Assembly: GCA_030615035.1 (NCBI GenBank)
Contig: JAUXAC010000013.1
Span: 1 to 29,251, forward strand
Direction of reading: 5' to 3'
Source: Dehalococcoidia bacterium
GTDB taxonomy: Bacteria > Chloroflexota > Dehalococcoidia > Dehalococcoidales > RBG-16-60-22
Length of the DNA: 29,251 bases
Under the pieces are notes generated by a model. The model did no database searches. It was not told where the DNA came from and saw nothing but the letters and a program-made list of their open reading frames with translations. Position numbers and translations under genes: made by a program. Shown here in pieces: positions 15,745 to 24,040 of this stretch. Within the stretch, counting starts at the first letter, position 1. Each line of letters opens with the position of its first letter.

Positions 15745-16776
15745 ATGTTAGCCAAGGTAAAAACTGCCGCCGTGGTAGGCCTTGAAGGTCATCTGGTTGA
15801 TGTCGAGGTTGATATTTCAAGCGGCTTACCGGCAATGACTATCGTTGGCTTGCCGGATGCTGCCGTTCAGGAAGCAAGAGAACGAGTCCGCGCTGCCATA
15901 CGAAATTCGGGCTACACTTTCCCGATGAAACGCACCGTGGTTAACCTTGCCCCGGCTGACCTCAAGAAGGCTGGGCCGTCTTATGATTTGCCGATTGCAG
16001 TTGGTATCCTTCTCAGTTCGGAGCAGGTAAATGTTGATGCTTCCCAGACTATCTTCCTCGGTGAGCTATCCCTGGATGGCAGCTTACGTCATACCAATGG
16101 TATCTTACCTATGGTTGCCCTGGCTAAGGATGAAAAAATAGCTACTATTATTGTGCCTGAAGTTGATGCCAGAGAGGCATCTTTAATAGAAGGCATTAAA
16201 ATCATCCCTATTACCTCACTATCCCAGTTAGTTAGCTATTTTCGCGGAGAAATACCGGCCCCGGAATATAAGTCTGATAAAGTTGGGGATTATTTCTCAC
16301 TCCCCTTCCCGACTACTGACCTGGCTTATATTAAAGGGCAAGAACATGTTAAGCGAGCCTTAGAGGTTACCGCAGCTGGCAGGCATAATCTAATAATGTG
16401 TGGCCCACCAGGGATCGGCAAAACACTACTGGCGCGTTCAATTCCCTCCATATTGCCACCAATGACTACCGAGGAAGCCCTGGAGGTTACCAAAATATAT
16501 AGTGTCAGCGGTCTGCTTCCACCGGATACTCCCCTGGTCAGGCAAAGACCCTTCCGTTCCCCCCATTACACCATTTCCAATGCCGGTCTGGTTGGTGGCG
16601 GACATTGGCCAAAGCCTGGTGAAATAAGCCTCAGTCATCGGGGGGTTCTCTTCCTCGACGAGCTTCCCGAGTTTGGACATTCATTACTTGAGATATTGCG
16701 CCAACCTCTAGAAGACAAGGTAATAACTATCAGCCGGGCTCAGGTTCGCTTAACACAATCTTGCCCAATTTCGTAA
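15745..16776 (+). pseudogene. comM: comM (YifB-family Mg-chelatase-like AAA+ ATPase), truncated by an insertion
   Basis: ComM is a hexameric helicase-like ATPase that aids branch migration during natural transformation; the full protein is about 500 residues. Here only about 333 native residues remain. The N-terminal Lon-like domain ([41 protein letters not shown]) is intact. Walker A is GPPGIGKT (220-227) and Walker B is VLFLDE (301-306). Family resemblance ends at ISRAQ (329-333, base 16743), just before the conserved NFMLVAAxNPCPCG region; about ten unrelated residues and a stop follow. The lost part includes the sensor and lid regions of the AAA+ domain, so activity is very unlikely. The break coincides with the 3' end of a large serine recombinase gene on the other strand, which identifies insertion as the cause. 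The remaining 3' part of comM is not seen in the window. Confidence 0.9.
16730..16756. other. Insertion junction (attL-like) between comM and the serine-recombinase element
   Basis: comM reads in frame through 16743 (CAG). The next bases, GTTCGCTTA, could still be comM with one base lost relative to a GGxTCxCTTA-type codon run, so the exact boundary lies somewhere in about 16740-16756. The recombinase stop codon (TGA, complement of 16730-16732) and at least its last four codons lie on the comM side. The crossover dinucleotide cannot be set without the other junction or an empty site. Confidence 0.6.
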
Positions 16777-18496
16777 CTATCTCCTCCGTTGTAATAGGTA
16801 TACCAATATCGATTGATATGTCAGTAAAATACAAATATTTGCGACGCTTTAAAACTGCATCGGTCATTTCCTTAACAGCGTTACCTTCTATCACTTGGCC
16901 TTTGGAACGCAGAAATGTAATCAACTCGTCTACATAGTCTCGCTTGTCCTGTTCACTTGGCACATGGATGGATAAGTTCAAAACACTGAAAATTTTACGC
17001 CAATCTTCCTGCGTGAGTCGGTTATTCTTTATTCTCTCATCGTACTTCTGTCTCATTTCATCCAAGCTTTTTTTCGCCGCATCCTCCTTGACCAATATAG
17101 CAAGCTGATTGATCTTGGTTGCCTCTTCCTTCCCTATCCATTCACGCTGGGCCTTCAGTTTGTCCTTAAGTACCTTCTCAGCCTCTGGGTGTACTTTTCC
17201 CTCGAGAATACGCTCTTCCAACTTCACCTCATCATCGATGTTTTTGGCGTATTTCTTCCTTAGCAAATGTAACTCCCGGTGTAGTGTGTCTTTTGTGAAA
17301 TTATGGCTAAACTGCTGATAGAGTGGCAGATAGTACTCATCTGGCTGGTCTATTACGAGACCAATTATCACCTTCTTGACGTATTGTTCAATTTCAGGGC
17401 CAGAAAGGTAGGGCCGAGTGCAGCCACCGACAGGGCATACATATCGCCATCCACCCTTCTTGCCATGTGGCTGGCCATGGTACCGTCTCGGTTCTCCCTT
17501 TTTACCCCTATGTGTTTCGCAGAAAATCATGCCTCGCAGTAAATAGTCACGTTGAGCATTGCGCTGTGCCAGCTTCTGGTGCTTGGCTAACTGATCCAGA
17601 ATTTGCTGTCTCTGCTCCCAAGTAATATAAGGCTCAACAACTTCGATTTCAGGGAGATAGTGTGCTTCATCAAGTGGTAGCTTTCTACATGATGAGTTAC
17701 CGTATGTATCACCCCGCCGTTTTCTAGGTTCAACGGCTTGCTTTTTCAAGGCGTAATAGCGTCCGGCGTATACCGGGTTATGAACAATAGCTGACAAGGT
17801 CGCCTTGTTCCACTCAGGATGCCCTGCCGGGCTTAATATTCCCCGTTGCTTTAGCTCCTTAATGATGGGATCATAGCTGATCCCATCAAGCAACATTTTA
17901 AAAATCAGGTCCGTCGTTGGGGCATTTTCATCCCGCAATAGGCGGTTATTTTCCCTGTCCCACTTGTAGCCGTAGATTTTGTGATATGTTATGGGTAATC
18001 GCCGCTTGGTGGCCCGGTCATGCAGCCCGTCCCTGCTGCCTTGCCTTGCCCTCAAGATTTGACGTTCTTTACCGATAGCCAGAGCAAGCTCGACCAATTG
18101 GCCTTCCGGCTCGTCTATAATTGGCGGTCCTTGGCAGATAATCAATTCTACCTTGGCATCTTTACATTCCGATAGGAATACAAGGCGCTGCAATCCTTTG
18201 GCCTGGAGACGGTCACGGTCAAAAACGGCCAATGCCTGAATCTCATGATTATTGATTAGCCGGCGTAGTTCTTGAAACTGAGGACAGGAGAACAAATCCA
18301 TGCTAGTCCAGTCAATTTGTAGGGTGTAAAGAACCGTGTAACCAGCTTCTTGTAGCTTCTCGTTGCAGCGGTCGATTTGGCTAGGTAACGAAGTTTCAGC
18401 TTGGTCATGCGTGGAAACTCTTGCCCAAATTGCCGCTGTCTTGAAAATGGTGAGTGTGTCTATTACATTCAAATTGGATAGTTTACTTGTTTCCAC
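16730..18496 (-). CDS. Large serine recombinase (site-specific integrase/transposase)
   Basis: Cuts and joins DNA at attachment sites through a serine nucleophile; the probable integrase of the element that broke comM. I start it at GTG (18496), since AAAGGAGG lies just upstream; a TTG at 18514 lies before that site. The 588 residues show the resolvase catalytic domain with the nucleophile Ser28 in [11 protein letters not shown], and LAVFDRDRL for the conserved DR motif. A recombinase domain follows (HKIYGYKW to [23 protein letters not shown]), then a zinc ribbon (Cys326, His329, Cys354, Cys359), a charged coiled-coil stretch (about 400-500), and a C-terminal tail. The last residues, EPEPG, are read from comM-derived bases. 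It is 30 bp after a zinc-ribbon gene in the same operon. Confidence 0.93.
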   Translation of the reverse strand: METSKLSNLNVIDTLTIFKTAAIWARVSTHDQAETSLPSQIDRCNEKLQEAGYTVLYTLQIDWTSMDLFSCPQFQELRRLINNHEIQALAVFDRDRLQAKGLQRLVFLSECKDAKVELIICQGPPIIDEPEGQLVELALAIGKERQILRARQGSRDGLHDRATKRRLPITYHKIYGYKWDRENNRLLRDENAPTTDLIFKMLLDGISYDPIIKELKQRGILSPAGHPEWNKATLSAIVHNPVYAGRYYALKKQAVEPRKRRGDTYGNSSCRKLPLDEAHYLPEIEVVEPYITWEQRQQILDQLAKHQKLAQRNAQRDYLLRGMIFCETHRGKKGEPRRYHGQPHGKKGGWRYVCPVGGCTRPYLSGPEIEQYVKKVIIGLVIDQPDEYYLPLYQQFSHNFTKDTLHRELHLLRKKYAKNIDDEVKLEERILEGKVHPEAEKVLKDKLKAQREWIGKEEATKINQLAILVKEDAAKKSLDEMRQKYDERIKNNRLTQEDWRKIFSVLNLSIHVPSEQDKRDYVDELITFLRSKGQVIEGNAVKEMTDAVLKRRKYLYFTDISIDIGIPITTEEIVTKLGKIVLSEPEPG

Positions 18497-18544
18497 TTCA
18501 TCCTCCTTTAACAAGACAGACAGATTGGGTTGGCTTCTTGTTTT

Positions 18545-18736
18545 CTAGGAAACCGGTTGTTTTCGTTCGTCCAGCTCCTTAACGGAGATGGGTTTTATCG
18601 TGAGTCGGCCACAATTATTGCAACGAAATTGCTGCTTATGTTGCCTTCCACTCCAGACATGACCCACCTTTACAAGTCTATTGCCCAAGCATTCTGGACA
18701 TAGTAGATGTTGGTTGATTTCGCAAATTTTTGCCAT
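18545..18736 (-). CDS. Small zinc-ribbon protein, partner gene of the recombinase
   Basis: A 63-residue protein from the ATG at 18736. It has a four-cysteine ribbon, CPEC (13-16) and CNNC (39-42), with VKVGHVWSGRQHKQQFRC between, closely resembling the N-terminal zinc ribbons of IS1-type InsA and other transposases. No catalytic domain follows, so it is probably a DNA-binding helper or regulator (excisionase-like or repressor) rather than a transposase. An upstream in-frame ATG at 18754 would add six residues but falls inside the predicted promoter. No ribosome site is visible; the promoter position suggests that the mRNA begins one or two bases before the ATG. The stop is 48 bases before the recombinase GTG. 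Confidence 0.65.
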   Translation of the reverse strand: MAKICEINQHLLCPECLGNRLVKVGHVWSGRQHKQQFRCNNCGRLTIKPISVKELDERKQPVS

Positions 18737-18744
18737 ATAATATA

Positions 18745-18773
18745 TACATAACATAAAATATTGTGTTTGTCAA
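18745..18773 (-). promoter_or_regulatory. Promoter of the zinc-ribbon/recombinase operon (leaderless)
   Basis: On the minus strand: perfect -35 TTGACA (18773-18768), 17-base spacer, -10 TATGTA (18750-18745). The expected start lies near 18738, one or two bases from the ATG at 18736, so the transcript is predicted to be leaderless. Confidence 0.6.
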
Positions 18774-18936
18774 CCTTTTATTTTTTAATATTACTCAATT
18801 TTAATAAAATTTTTTAAATTTTTCACCTGGCCCCCTAAAAATCATTCCTTTTTCCACACTCAACAATCTGACGTTTTGTTCTTTTGTCATACCGAAAGAT
18901 AAGAAATATTATTTACTAAGAACAGGTGTTGGATTG

Positions 18937-18945
18937 TGATATAAT
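18937..18945 (+). promoter_or_regulatory. Extended -10 promoter of the iron-sulfur gene
   Basis: TGA followed by a perfect TATAAT (18940-18945) forms an extended -10, with no clear -35. Transcription from about 18952 would leave a leader of roughly 28 bases before the ATG at 18980, and excludes the earlier GTG at 18926 as start. Confidence 0.55.
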
Positions 18946-18979
18946 TCGTATAGAGAGGATAAGTTACTTCGCGGGTGGA

Positions 18980-19678
18980 ATGATTATCTCAGACGAAATA
19001 AGAGGATTTCTACTTTCTAGCGGTGCAGATTTAGTTGGTTTCGCTAATTTGCAGGACATATCATCAGATGCTCGTGATAGCTTACCATTCGGCGTGTCAA
19101 TCGCTGTGGCTCTGAACCCACATATCATATCGAAGATCAAAGATGGTCCAACGGGAGATTACTATAAGGAGTATGAACGAGCCAATCGCCTCCTAGATAA
19201 GCTTGGCTATCTCGCCGTCCACTTCTTTGAGAAATATGGGCACAAGGCAAAATGGTTAGCTGCAACCGGTGTTGGTTATGATCCTGAGACTCTATCTGCA
19301 CCTCTGCCACACAAGACTACTGCAACTCTTGCTGGACTCGGCTGGATTGGTAAATGTGCCTTACTTGTTACTGCAACATTTGGATCAGCTGTTCGACTAA
19401 CAACAGTGTTGACAGACGCTAAACTGCCTACAGGAAGGCTTATAAAAACTCCCTACTGTGGGAAGTGCACTGCTTGTGTTGACGTTTGCCCCGGTCATGC
19501 ACCGTCAGGAATGAGTTGGCAAGTTGGCCTCCATCGTGATTTATTCTTTGATCCATTCGCTTGTCGAGAAACGGCCCTAAAACTCGCATCAAGAAGAGCA
19601 GGAATACAGAAGATCATCTGTGGGATATGTATCGCGGTGTGTCCCTGGACGCTAAAATATATTAAAAGAAACATCTAG
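18980..19678 (+). CDS. Epoxyqueuosine reductase-like 4Fe-4S double-cluster protein
   Basis: A 232-residue soluble iron-sulfur protein. After an N-terminal region (DEIRGFLLSSGADLVGFANL) and the family segment PLPHKTTATLAGLGWIGKCALLVT, it carries two cluster motifs: CGKCTACVDVCPGHAP and CGICIAVCPWT near the end. This is the architecture shared by epoxyqueuosine reductase QueG and reductive-dehalogenase relatives. QueG is usually 300-380 residues, so this shorter form probably lacks the C-terminal HEAT-like part and some cobalamin contacts, and the true substrate is uncertain. I start at the ATG at 18980 because the promoter -10 lies between it and the upstream GTG. It is transcribed away from the recombinase operon and may be element cargo or a host gene. 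Confidence 0.75.
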   Translation: MIISDEIRGFLLSSGADLVGFANLQDISSDARDSLPFGVSIAVALNPHIISKIKDGPTGDYYKEYERANRLLDKLGYLAVHFFEKYGHKAKWLAATGVGYDPETLSAPLPHKTTATLAGLGWIGKCALLVTATFGSAVRLTTVLTDAKLPTGRLIKTPYCGKCTACVDVCPGHAPSGMSWQVGLHRDLFFDPFACRETALKLASRRAGIQKIICGICIAVCPWTLKYIKRNI

Positions 19679-19858
19679 TCGATAACCTATCGGCTCAGAG
19701 GGGATATCAAGAAGTTGCCGATGTTCATGATAGGCATCGAGAAGCTTATTTAGAATAACAATCACCCGAGCATTTCGAAGCAAATAAGATATATTATTTT
19801 GCTAGAATACCGGTAACTCTGACTTAAAGGGTGGCATCCTTTGTAGGGGCAGGTCATA

Positions 19859-19886
19859 TTGACAATCACACAAATAGGACTATAAT
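19859..19886 (+). promoter_or_regulatory. Strong promoter of the transporter/catabolic operon
   Basis: Perfect -35 TTGACA (19859-19864), 16-base spacer, perfect -10 TATAAT (19881-19886). The predicted start near 19893 gives a leader of about 200 bases, long enough to hold a regulatory fold. Confidence 0.75.
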
Positions 19887-19921
19887 TAGCTTACTTGATG
19901 TGAGATAGCTTGAAAAAAGAA

Positions 19922-19942
19922 TAATCGGGCAAGTGGCATCCC
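19922..19942 (+). repeat. 21-bp direct repeat, left copy
   Basis: Begins TAATCGGGCAAG and ends GTGGCATCCC. An identical 21-bp copy lies at 26812-26832, so the two flank the whole five-gene operon. Here, in the operon leader, the repeat can fold with its right neighbour: GTGG/CCAC, extended by GGCA/TGCC. Confidence 0.75.
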
Positions 19943-20094
19943 ACCTGCCAATTAACATAGATAAAAAGCGGCTCAGGAAAGCCGAGGCGATTGTGAAGAA
20001 TAAGATAGGGTCCTTGAGACCCTGAAGGGGGTGATAGCTTTCAGTAGTAGAGCAATTTTATCCGACCAAAATCTAAGGAAAGGAGTTTTAATCG

Positions 20095-21198
20095 ATGAAA
20101 AAGAAAATACTGTTAAGCACGCTGGGATTGTTGTTGACCGTGAGCTTGGTTGCTACCGGCTGTCCAGCACCAGCACCTGCACCTGCTCCAGCACCAGCTC
20201 CAGCCCCGGCGCCAGCTCCAGCACCGCCACCTGAAGAGCTTGCTTCATTTATAACGCTGTACGAGGGTACCGGTTCAGCAGAAGTAGCTGGAGAAATCGT
20301 TAAATACATTAAAGAAAAGCTGGGTGTCGAGGTCAAATTTGAAGCCTTGTCCCACGGAGTAATCCACTCCAGGATAAAGGCTGAAGCTCCTCGTTTTGGC
20401 GCGGACATGACCTCCAATGCCGGTGTTCCAATGCTTATGGAGGCTAAGGAGGAAGGATGGTCTGTACCCTATCAGTCCCCGACATGGGTTGGAGCGGCTC
20501 CCGACTGGGCAGATCCTGACGGGCATTATTGGATCAACTCAAGGTGGGCATTTGTTTTGGTGTACAATAAGGACCTGCTGGCTAAAGCAGGTTACGATGT
20601 GCCCAAGAGTTGGCAGGACCTTCTCGATCCCAAGTGGAAAGGTGAGATTGTTATGCCCTCTCCTTTAACCTCTGGTACTGCTTATATGATGGTATATAGT
20701 TTTATGACGCTTTATGGGTTCAATGTGGATAAAGGAGAAGAAGGAGGATGGGAATACCTAGAAGCGTTGGACAAAAACGTAGCCCATTATACCAGAGGTG
20801 GTAATGTTCCCACCGACCTTGTCGCCAGGGGAGAATTTATGTTGGGAATCACTTCGGATGAGCAGGTTTACCCGAGGCTCAAGGAAGGTTATCCTATTGA
20901 TTTTGTGGTTCCTGAGGAGGGAATTGGATATGGTATGCAGGGTGCCAATATTCTTGCCGGGACTGAGAAGTTGTATACCTGCCAGAAGGTCGTAGACCTG
21001 ATGGGAACCGCGGAGTTTAGTATCTTTTTGGCGAGTGTAGCTGGTTATACAACAAAGGAGCCGGAAGCGGCTGCTGCGCTTTATGCAGAAAGGTCCCCCG
21101 AGTTCATACCTAACATCAATCTCGCCTGGGCTATAGAGAACAAGGAAAGGCTTTCTGATGAGTGGATAACGAGAATCGGCAGGGTGCCGGCGGAGTAG
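20095..21198 (+). CDS. Lipoprotein solute-binding protein of an ABC importer (family 1, Fe3+/aminoethylphosphonate/polyamine type)
   Basis: Captures the substrate outside the membrane and delivers it to the importer encoded next. A lipoprotein signal peptide ends in VATGC (lipidated Cys23), and a striking Pro-Ala repeat (24-44) forms a stiff tether. The mature domain has features of family-1 binding proteins: WADPDGHYW, FVLVYNKDLLAKAG, PKSWQDLLDPKWKGEIVMPSP and VARGEFMLGI. I do not see the adjacent tyrosine pair that binds Fe3+ in FbpA proteins, so iron is less likely than a small organic solute. The length of 367 residues is normal. AAAGGAG precedes the ATG by nine bases. It is first in the operon, as expected for the most abundant component. 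Confidence 0.85.
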   Translation: MKKKILLSTLGLLLTVSLVATGCPAPAPAPAPAPAPAPAPAPAPPPEELASFITLYEGTGSAEVAGEIVKYIKEKLGVEVKFEALSHGVIHSRIKAEAPRFGADMTSNAGVPMLMEAKEEGWSVPYQSPTWVGAAPDWADPDGHYWINSRWAFVLVYNKDLLAKAGYDVPKSWQDLLDPKWKGEIVMPSPLTSGTAYMMVYSFMTLYGFNVDKGEEGGWEYLEALDKNVAHYTRGGNVPTDLVARGEFMLGITSDEQVYPRLKEGYPIDFVVPEEGIGYGMQGANILAGTEKLYTCQKVVDLMGTAEFSIFLASVAGYTTKEPEAAAALYAERSPEFIPNINLAWAIENKERLSDEWITRIGRVPAE

Positions 21199-21215
21199 GT
21201 TTAGAGTGGGAGAGA

Positions 21216-22895
21216 ATGGCAGAAGCAAGAGCATTAATTCGTCCCGGCTCTGTCTGGCAGGGGGTAAAGGATTTCCTCAGTGCTCGTACGATTGACGTTA
21301 CCGGGGGATTATTGCTCCTGCTTCTTGCCGCATTTTTGGTTTGGCCTATCATCGTAATACTGGTAAAGGGTGTATTTGGTCCAGAGGGATTTACCTTAGA
21401 GTTTTATCAGAAATTTTTTACTGCTTATTACTATCAATCTTTTTTGAATACCCTGCTTCTCGGCGTTCTGACCACATCGGTGTGTATAATTGCCGGTTTT
21501 TGTATTGCTTATATGACTACCCGGGGACCTATGTTTCTTCGTACCCCTTTGAAATTGATTACATTATTGCCGCTGATAGCACCACCCTATATATTTGCTC
21601 TTTCACTAATAATACTTTTTGGACGAAGTGGATTTATAACCCAGGCTTTTGGTCTCGGGTGGAATATCTATGGCTTTTCAGGTGTCGTTTTAGCCCAGAC
21701 GCTGGCGTTTCTTCCTTTGGCTTATCTGATGCTTGAGAATGCTCTTAGCTCCCTTGCCCCGAGCTTGGAGGATAGTGCTGCCAATCTAGGCGCTTCCGAA
21801 ACAAAGATTTTACGCAGCATCATCATTCCTCTATTAACTCCGAGCTTTCTGAAGGCTATTCTTATAGTTTATGTCATGGCAGTGGCCGAGTTTGGCAATG
21901 TGGCAATTTTGAGTGGCAGAACTGCATTCCTGGCGCCGGATATTTATACTGTGATTACAGGAGTTGAAGTAAATTTTAATTTGGCTGGTGTTTTATCTAT
22001 GTTTTTAGTCCTCCCTGTTGCCATTATTTTCTTGATACAAAACCACCTTATCAAAGGCAAAGCTTATATAACGGTTACAGGCAAGCCCATTTCTGCGGAA
22101 CCCAGACATATAGGTAAACATATCTTAATACCGATGATTGTCATCTCTCTTATCGCCTGTGGCCTCATTTTACTTTCTTTTGGAGTAGTTGGACTCGGCG
22201 GATTTACCAAGATTGTGGGCATTGATAATACATTTACCCTCAGCCATATTCTGGATTGGCGGGCTAACGATGCTCTTATTAATAGTCTAAGAGTTTCTCT
22301 ACTTGCCGGTCTACTTGGCGCGATATTAGGCGTTATTATAGCCTATGTAGTCATACGGGGGAAATTTAGAGGTCGAACTTCTCTTGAGGGGTTATATTTG
22401 GCAGGTTTTGCTCTACCCGGGACCGTTCTGGGAGTTGGCTATCTACTCACTTTTAATAGTCCACCTTTGCTCCTTACTGGAACAATGATGATTCTGGTTA
22501 TTAACTGCTTGTTCCGTTTTGCCGCGGTAGGTATGGAGGCGGGAATTATTAAACTACAGCAGCTTAGCATTGAGGTTGAAGAGGCATCCTTAAACTTAGG
22601 AGCTAGCACTATTACCACATTCAGGAGAATAGTTTTGCCTATCATCTTCCCCGCAGCTATGTATGGGTTTATATATGTCTTTATGACCACAATGGTATCC
22701 TTAAGCGCTGTGGTTTTTCTTACTTCCCCAGGGTCTCCCCTGGCTTCGGTTTTTATCTTCCAGTGGGCAAACTATGGATACATAGGATTAGCATCTGCCA
22801 CGACGGTGAAAGTGATTGTAATTGTAGCTATTTGTGTGGCGATTATCCAATACATAAGCAGATGGACGGGATTGAGCATAACAAGGAGGGGTTAA
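21216..22895 (+). CDS. ABC importer permease, two fused transmembrane domains (FbpB/PhnU type)
   Basis: Membrane channel of the importer, 559 residues and about 12 helices. It is a fusion of two permease units, each with its own EAA coupling motif for the ATPase: LEDSAANLGASETKILRSII in the first half and VEEASLNLGASTITTFRRIV in the second. This fused form occurs in Fe3+ (FbpB) and some aminoethylphosphonate and thiamine importers. The ATG at 21216 is preferred: GGGAG precedes it and the gene then begins 17 bases after the binding-protein stop. An in-frame ATG at 21162 would overlap that gene and add a non-membrane stretch. Its stop is followed by the ATPase start one base later. Confidence 0.9.
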   Translation: MAEARALIRPGSVWQGVKDFLSARTIDVTGGLLLLLLAAFLVWPIIVILVKGVFGPEGFTLEFYQKFFTAYYYQSFLNTLLLGVLTTSVCIIAGFCIAYMTTRGPMFLRTPLKLITLLPLIAPPYIFALSLIILFGRSGFITQAFGLGWNIYGFSGVVLAQTLAFLPLAYLMLENALSSLAPSLEDSAANLGASETKILRSIIIPLLTPSFLKAILIVYVMAVAEFGNVAILSGRTAFLAPDIYTVITGVEVNFNLAGVLSMFLVLPVAIIFLIQNHLIKGKAYITVTGKPISAEPRHIGKHILIPMIVISLIACGLILLSFGVVGLGGFTKIVGIDNTFTLSHILDWRANDALINSLRVSLLAGLLGAILGVIIAYVVIRGKFRGRTSLEGLYLAGFALPGTVLGVGYLLTFNSPPLLLTGTMMILVINCLFRFAAVGMEAGIIKLQQLSIEVEEASLNLGASTITTFRRIVLPIIFPAAMYGFIYVFMTTMVSLSAVVFLTSPGSPLASVFIFQWANYGYIGLASATTVKVIVIVAICVAIIQYISRWTGLSITRRG

Positions 22896-22896
22896 A

Positions 22897-23988
22897 ATGG
22901 GTGATGAAAGAAAATCGATGTTAGTTTTAGATGATGTTCATAAATCCTTTGGTGAGGTTAAAGCATTAAGGGGTGTCTCGGCTGATATCAAGGAGGGAGA
23001 GTTGGTTACCTTTCTGGGGCCGAGCGGTTGTGGTAAGACCACTTTGTTACGAATCATCAGTGGGCTGACTAAGCCTGATTCGGGGAAGGTAATTCTGGAT
23101 GGGCAGCTAATTAACGATGTCACTCCTGATAAGAGAGGCATCCAAATGTGTTTTCAAGGTTACGCCTTATTTCCTCACCTTACCGTAGCACGCAATATCA
23201 GTTACGGGCTGGAGGTTCATAAATGGAAGAAAGAACGGATAAAAGAGCGCGTGGAGGAGTTGCTTCACCTGGTTCGCTTAGATGGACTGGGAGGTCGGCA
23301 CATTGACGAACTAAGCGGTGGGCAACAGCAACGGGTAGCTCTTGCTAGAGCTTTGGCTCTAGAACCAAAAGTCATCCTGTTAGACGAACCCCTTTCCAAT
23401 TTGGACGCCAACCTTCGGGTGCAGATGCGAGCCACACTTCGGGAGATTCAGAGGCGAATAAATGTAAGTACCATTTTTGTCACTCATGACCAGGTTGAGG
23501 CGATGACTATTTCAGACAGGCTTGTCGTTATGAACTATGGGGTAGTAGAGCAAGTTGGCACTCCGGTTGAAATTTACCAAAAGCCGAATAATGGATTTAT
23601 AGCCGGTTTTATTGGCTATGTTAATATTTTAAAGGGAGAGGTTAAGAGTATAGGAAAGGATGCGGAACCTACTATTGTCTCAACGGAGTTAGGTGATCTG
23701 GAAATTTTGAGTAGCGAGGAAGATATCAAGGCGGGCGGGGAAGTTTATCTCGTTATCAGGCCTGAAACTGTACACATAGGCTCACCTGGGGAGGCAATAG
23801 GGATAAATGGATTTAAGGGCACTGTAGCAAGTGTCACGTATGCAGGTTCCACGGTCAAATATGTAGTTGACATTGACGGTAAAGACCTAACCATAGATGA
23901 ATACGATCCTACCACTCATGGTATGCGCAGGATGGGTGACAAAGTTATAGTCACCATTTCTCGAAACGTTCATGTGTTAAAAGAGTAG
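22897..23988 (+). CDS. ABC importer ATPase (FbpC/PotA/PhnT type)
   Basis: Energises import; acts as a dimer on the inner face of the membrane. Of 363 residues, the nucleotide-binding domain shows Walker A GPSGCGKT (41-48), Q-loop Gln87 (CFQGYALFPHL), signature LSGGQQQR (139-146), Walker B with LLDEP and D-loop SNLD, and H-loop His in VTHDQ. The C-terminal 120 residues form a TOBE-type regulatory domain (VYLVIRPETVHIG), usual in this group. The ribosome site AAGGAGG lies inside the end of the permease gene, and only one base separates the stop and start codons, so the two proteins are made together. The ATPase sequence does not reveal the substrate. Confidence 0.93.
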   Translation: MGDERKSMLVLDDVHKSFGEVKALRGVSADIKEGELVTFLGPSGCGKTTLLRIISGLTKPDSGKVILDGQLINDVTPDKRGIQMCFQGYALFPHLTVARNISYGLEVHKWKKERIKERVEELLHLVRLDGLGGRHIDELSGGQQQRVALARALALEPKVILLDEPLSNLDANLRVQMRATLREIQRRINVSTIFVTHDQVEAMTISDRLVVMNYGVVEQVGTPVEIYQKPNNGFIAGFIGYVNILKGEVKSIGKDAEPTIVSTELGDLEILSSEEDIKAGGEVYLVIRPETVHIGSPGEAIGINGFKGTVASVTYAGSTVKYVVDIDGKDLTIDEYDPTTHGMRRMGDKVIVTISRNVHVLKE

Positions 23989-24040
23989 TAGACAAATAGG
24001 CGGCAAAGCAGAAAACCAAATTCTCGGAAAGGAGAGCGAG

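Larger units (their letters stand above)
19679..20094. other. 416-bp intergenic region with a strong promoter and structured leader
   Basis: No gene seen. It contains a small perfect hairpin CGATA-ACC-TATCG (19680-19692) right after the iron-sulfur gene, and a GGCAGGT/ACCTGCC inverted pair (19848-19854 and 19943-19949) around the promoter. One copy of a 21-bp repeat follows, with two short hairpins in the leader: CGGCT/AGCCG (19969-19984) and AGGGTC/GACCCT (20007-20023). Confidence 0.6.

Noticed and set aside
18926..18979. GTG start that would lengthen the iron-sulfur protein by 18 residues
   Set aside because: The extended -10 promoter lies inside this stretch, and family similarity begins at the ATG at 18980.
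20088..20417. Minus-strand frame with a long Gly-Ala repeat opposite the binding-protein gene
   Set aside because: It is the shadow of the Pro-Ala linker codons of the lipoprotein on the plus strand, which has a signal peptide, lipobox and ribosome site.
20095..23988. Naming the importer as an Fe3+ (FbpABC) system
   Set aside because: The permease and ATPase types fit, but the binding protein shows no iron-binding tyrosine pair and the operon continues with amino-compound enzymes.
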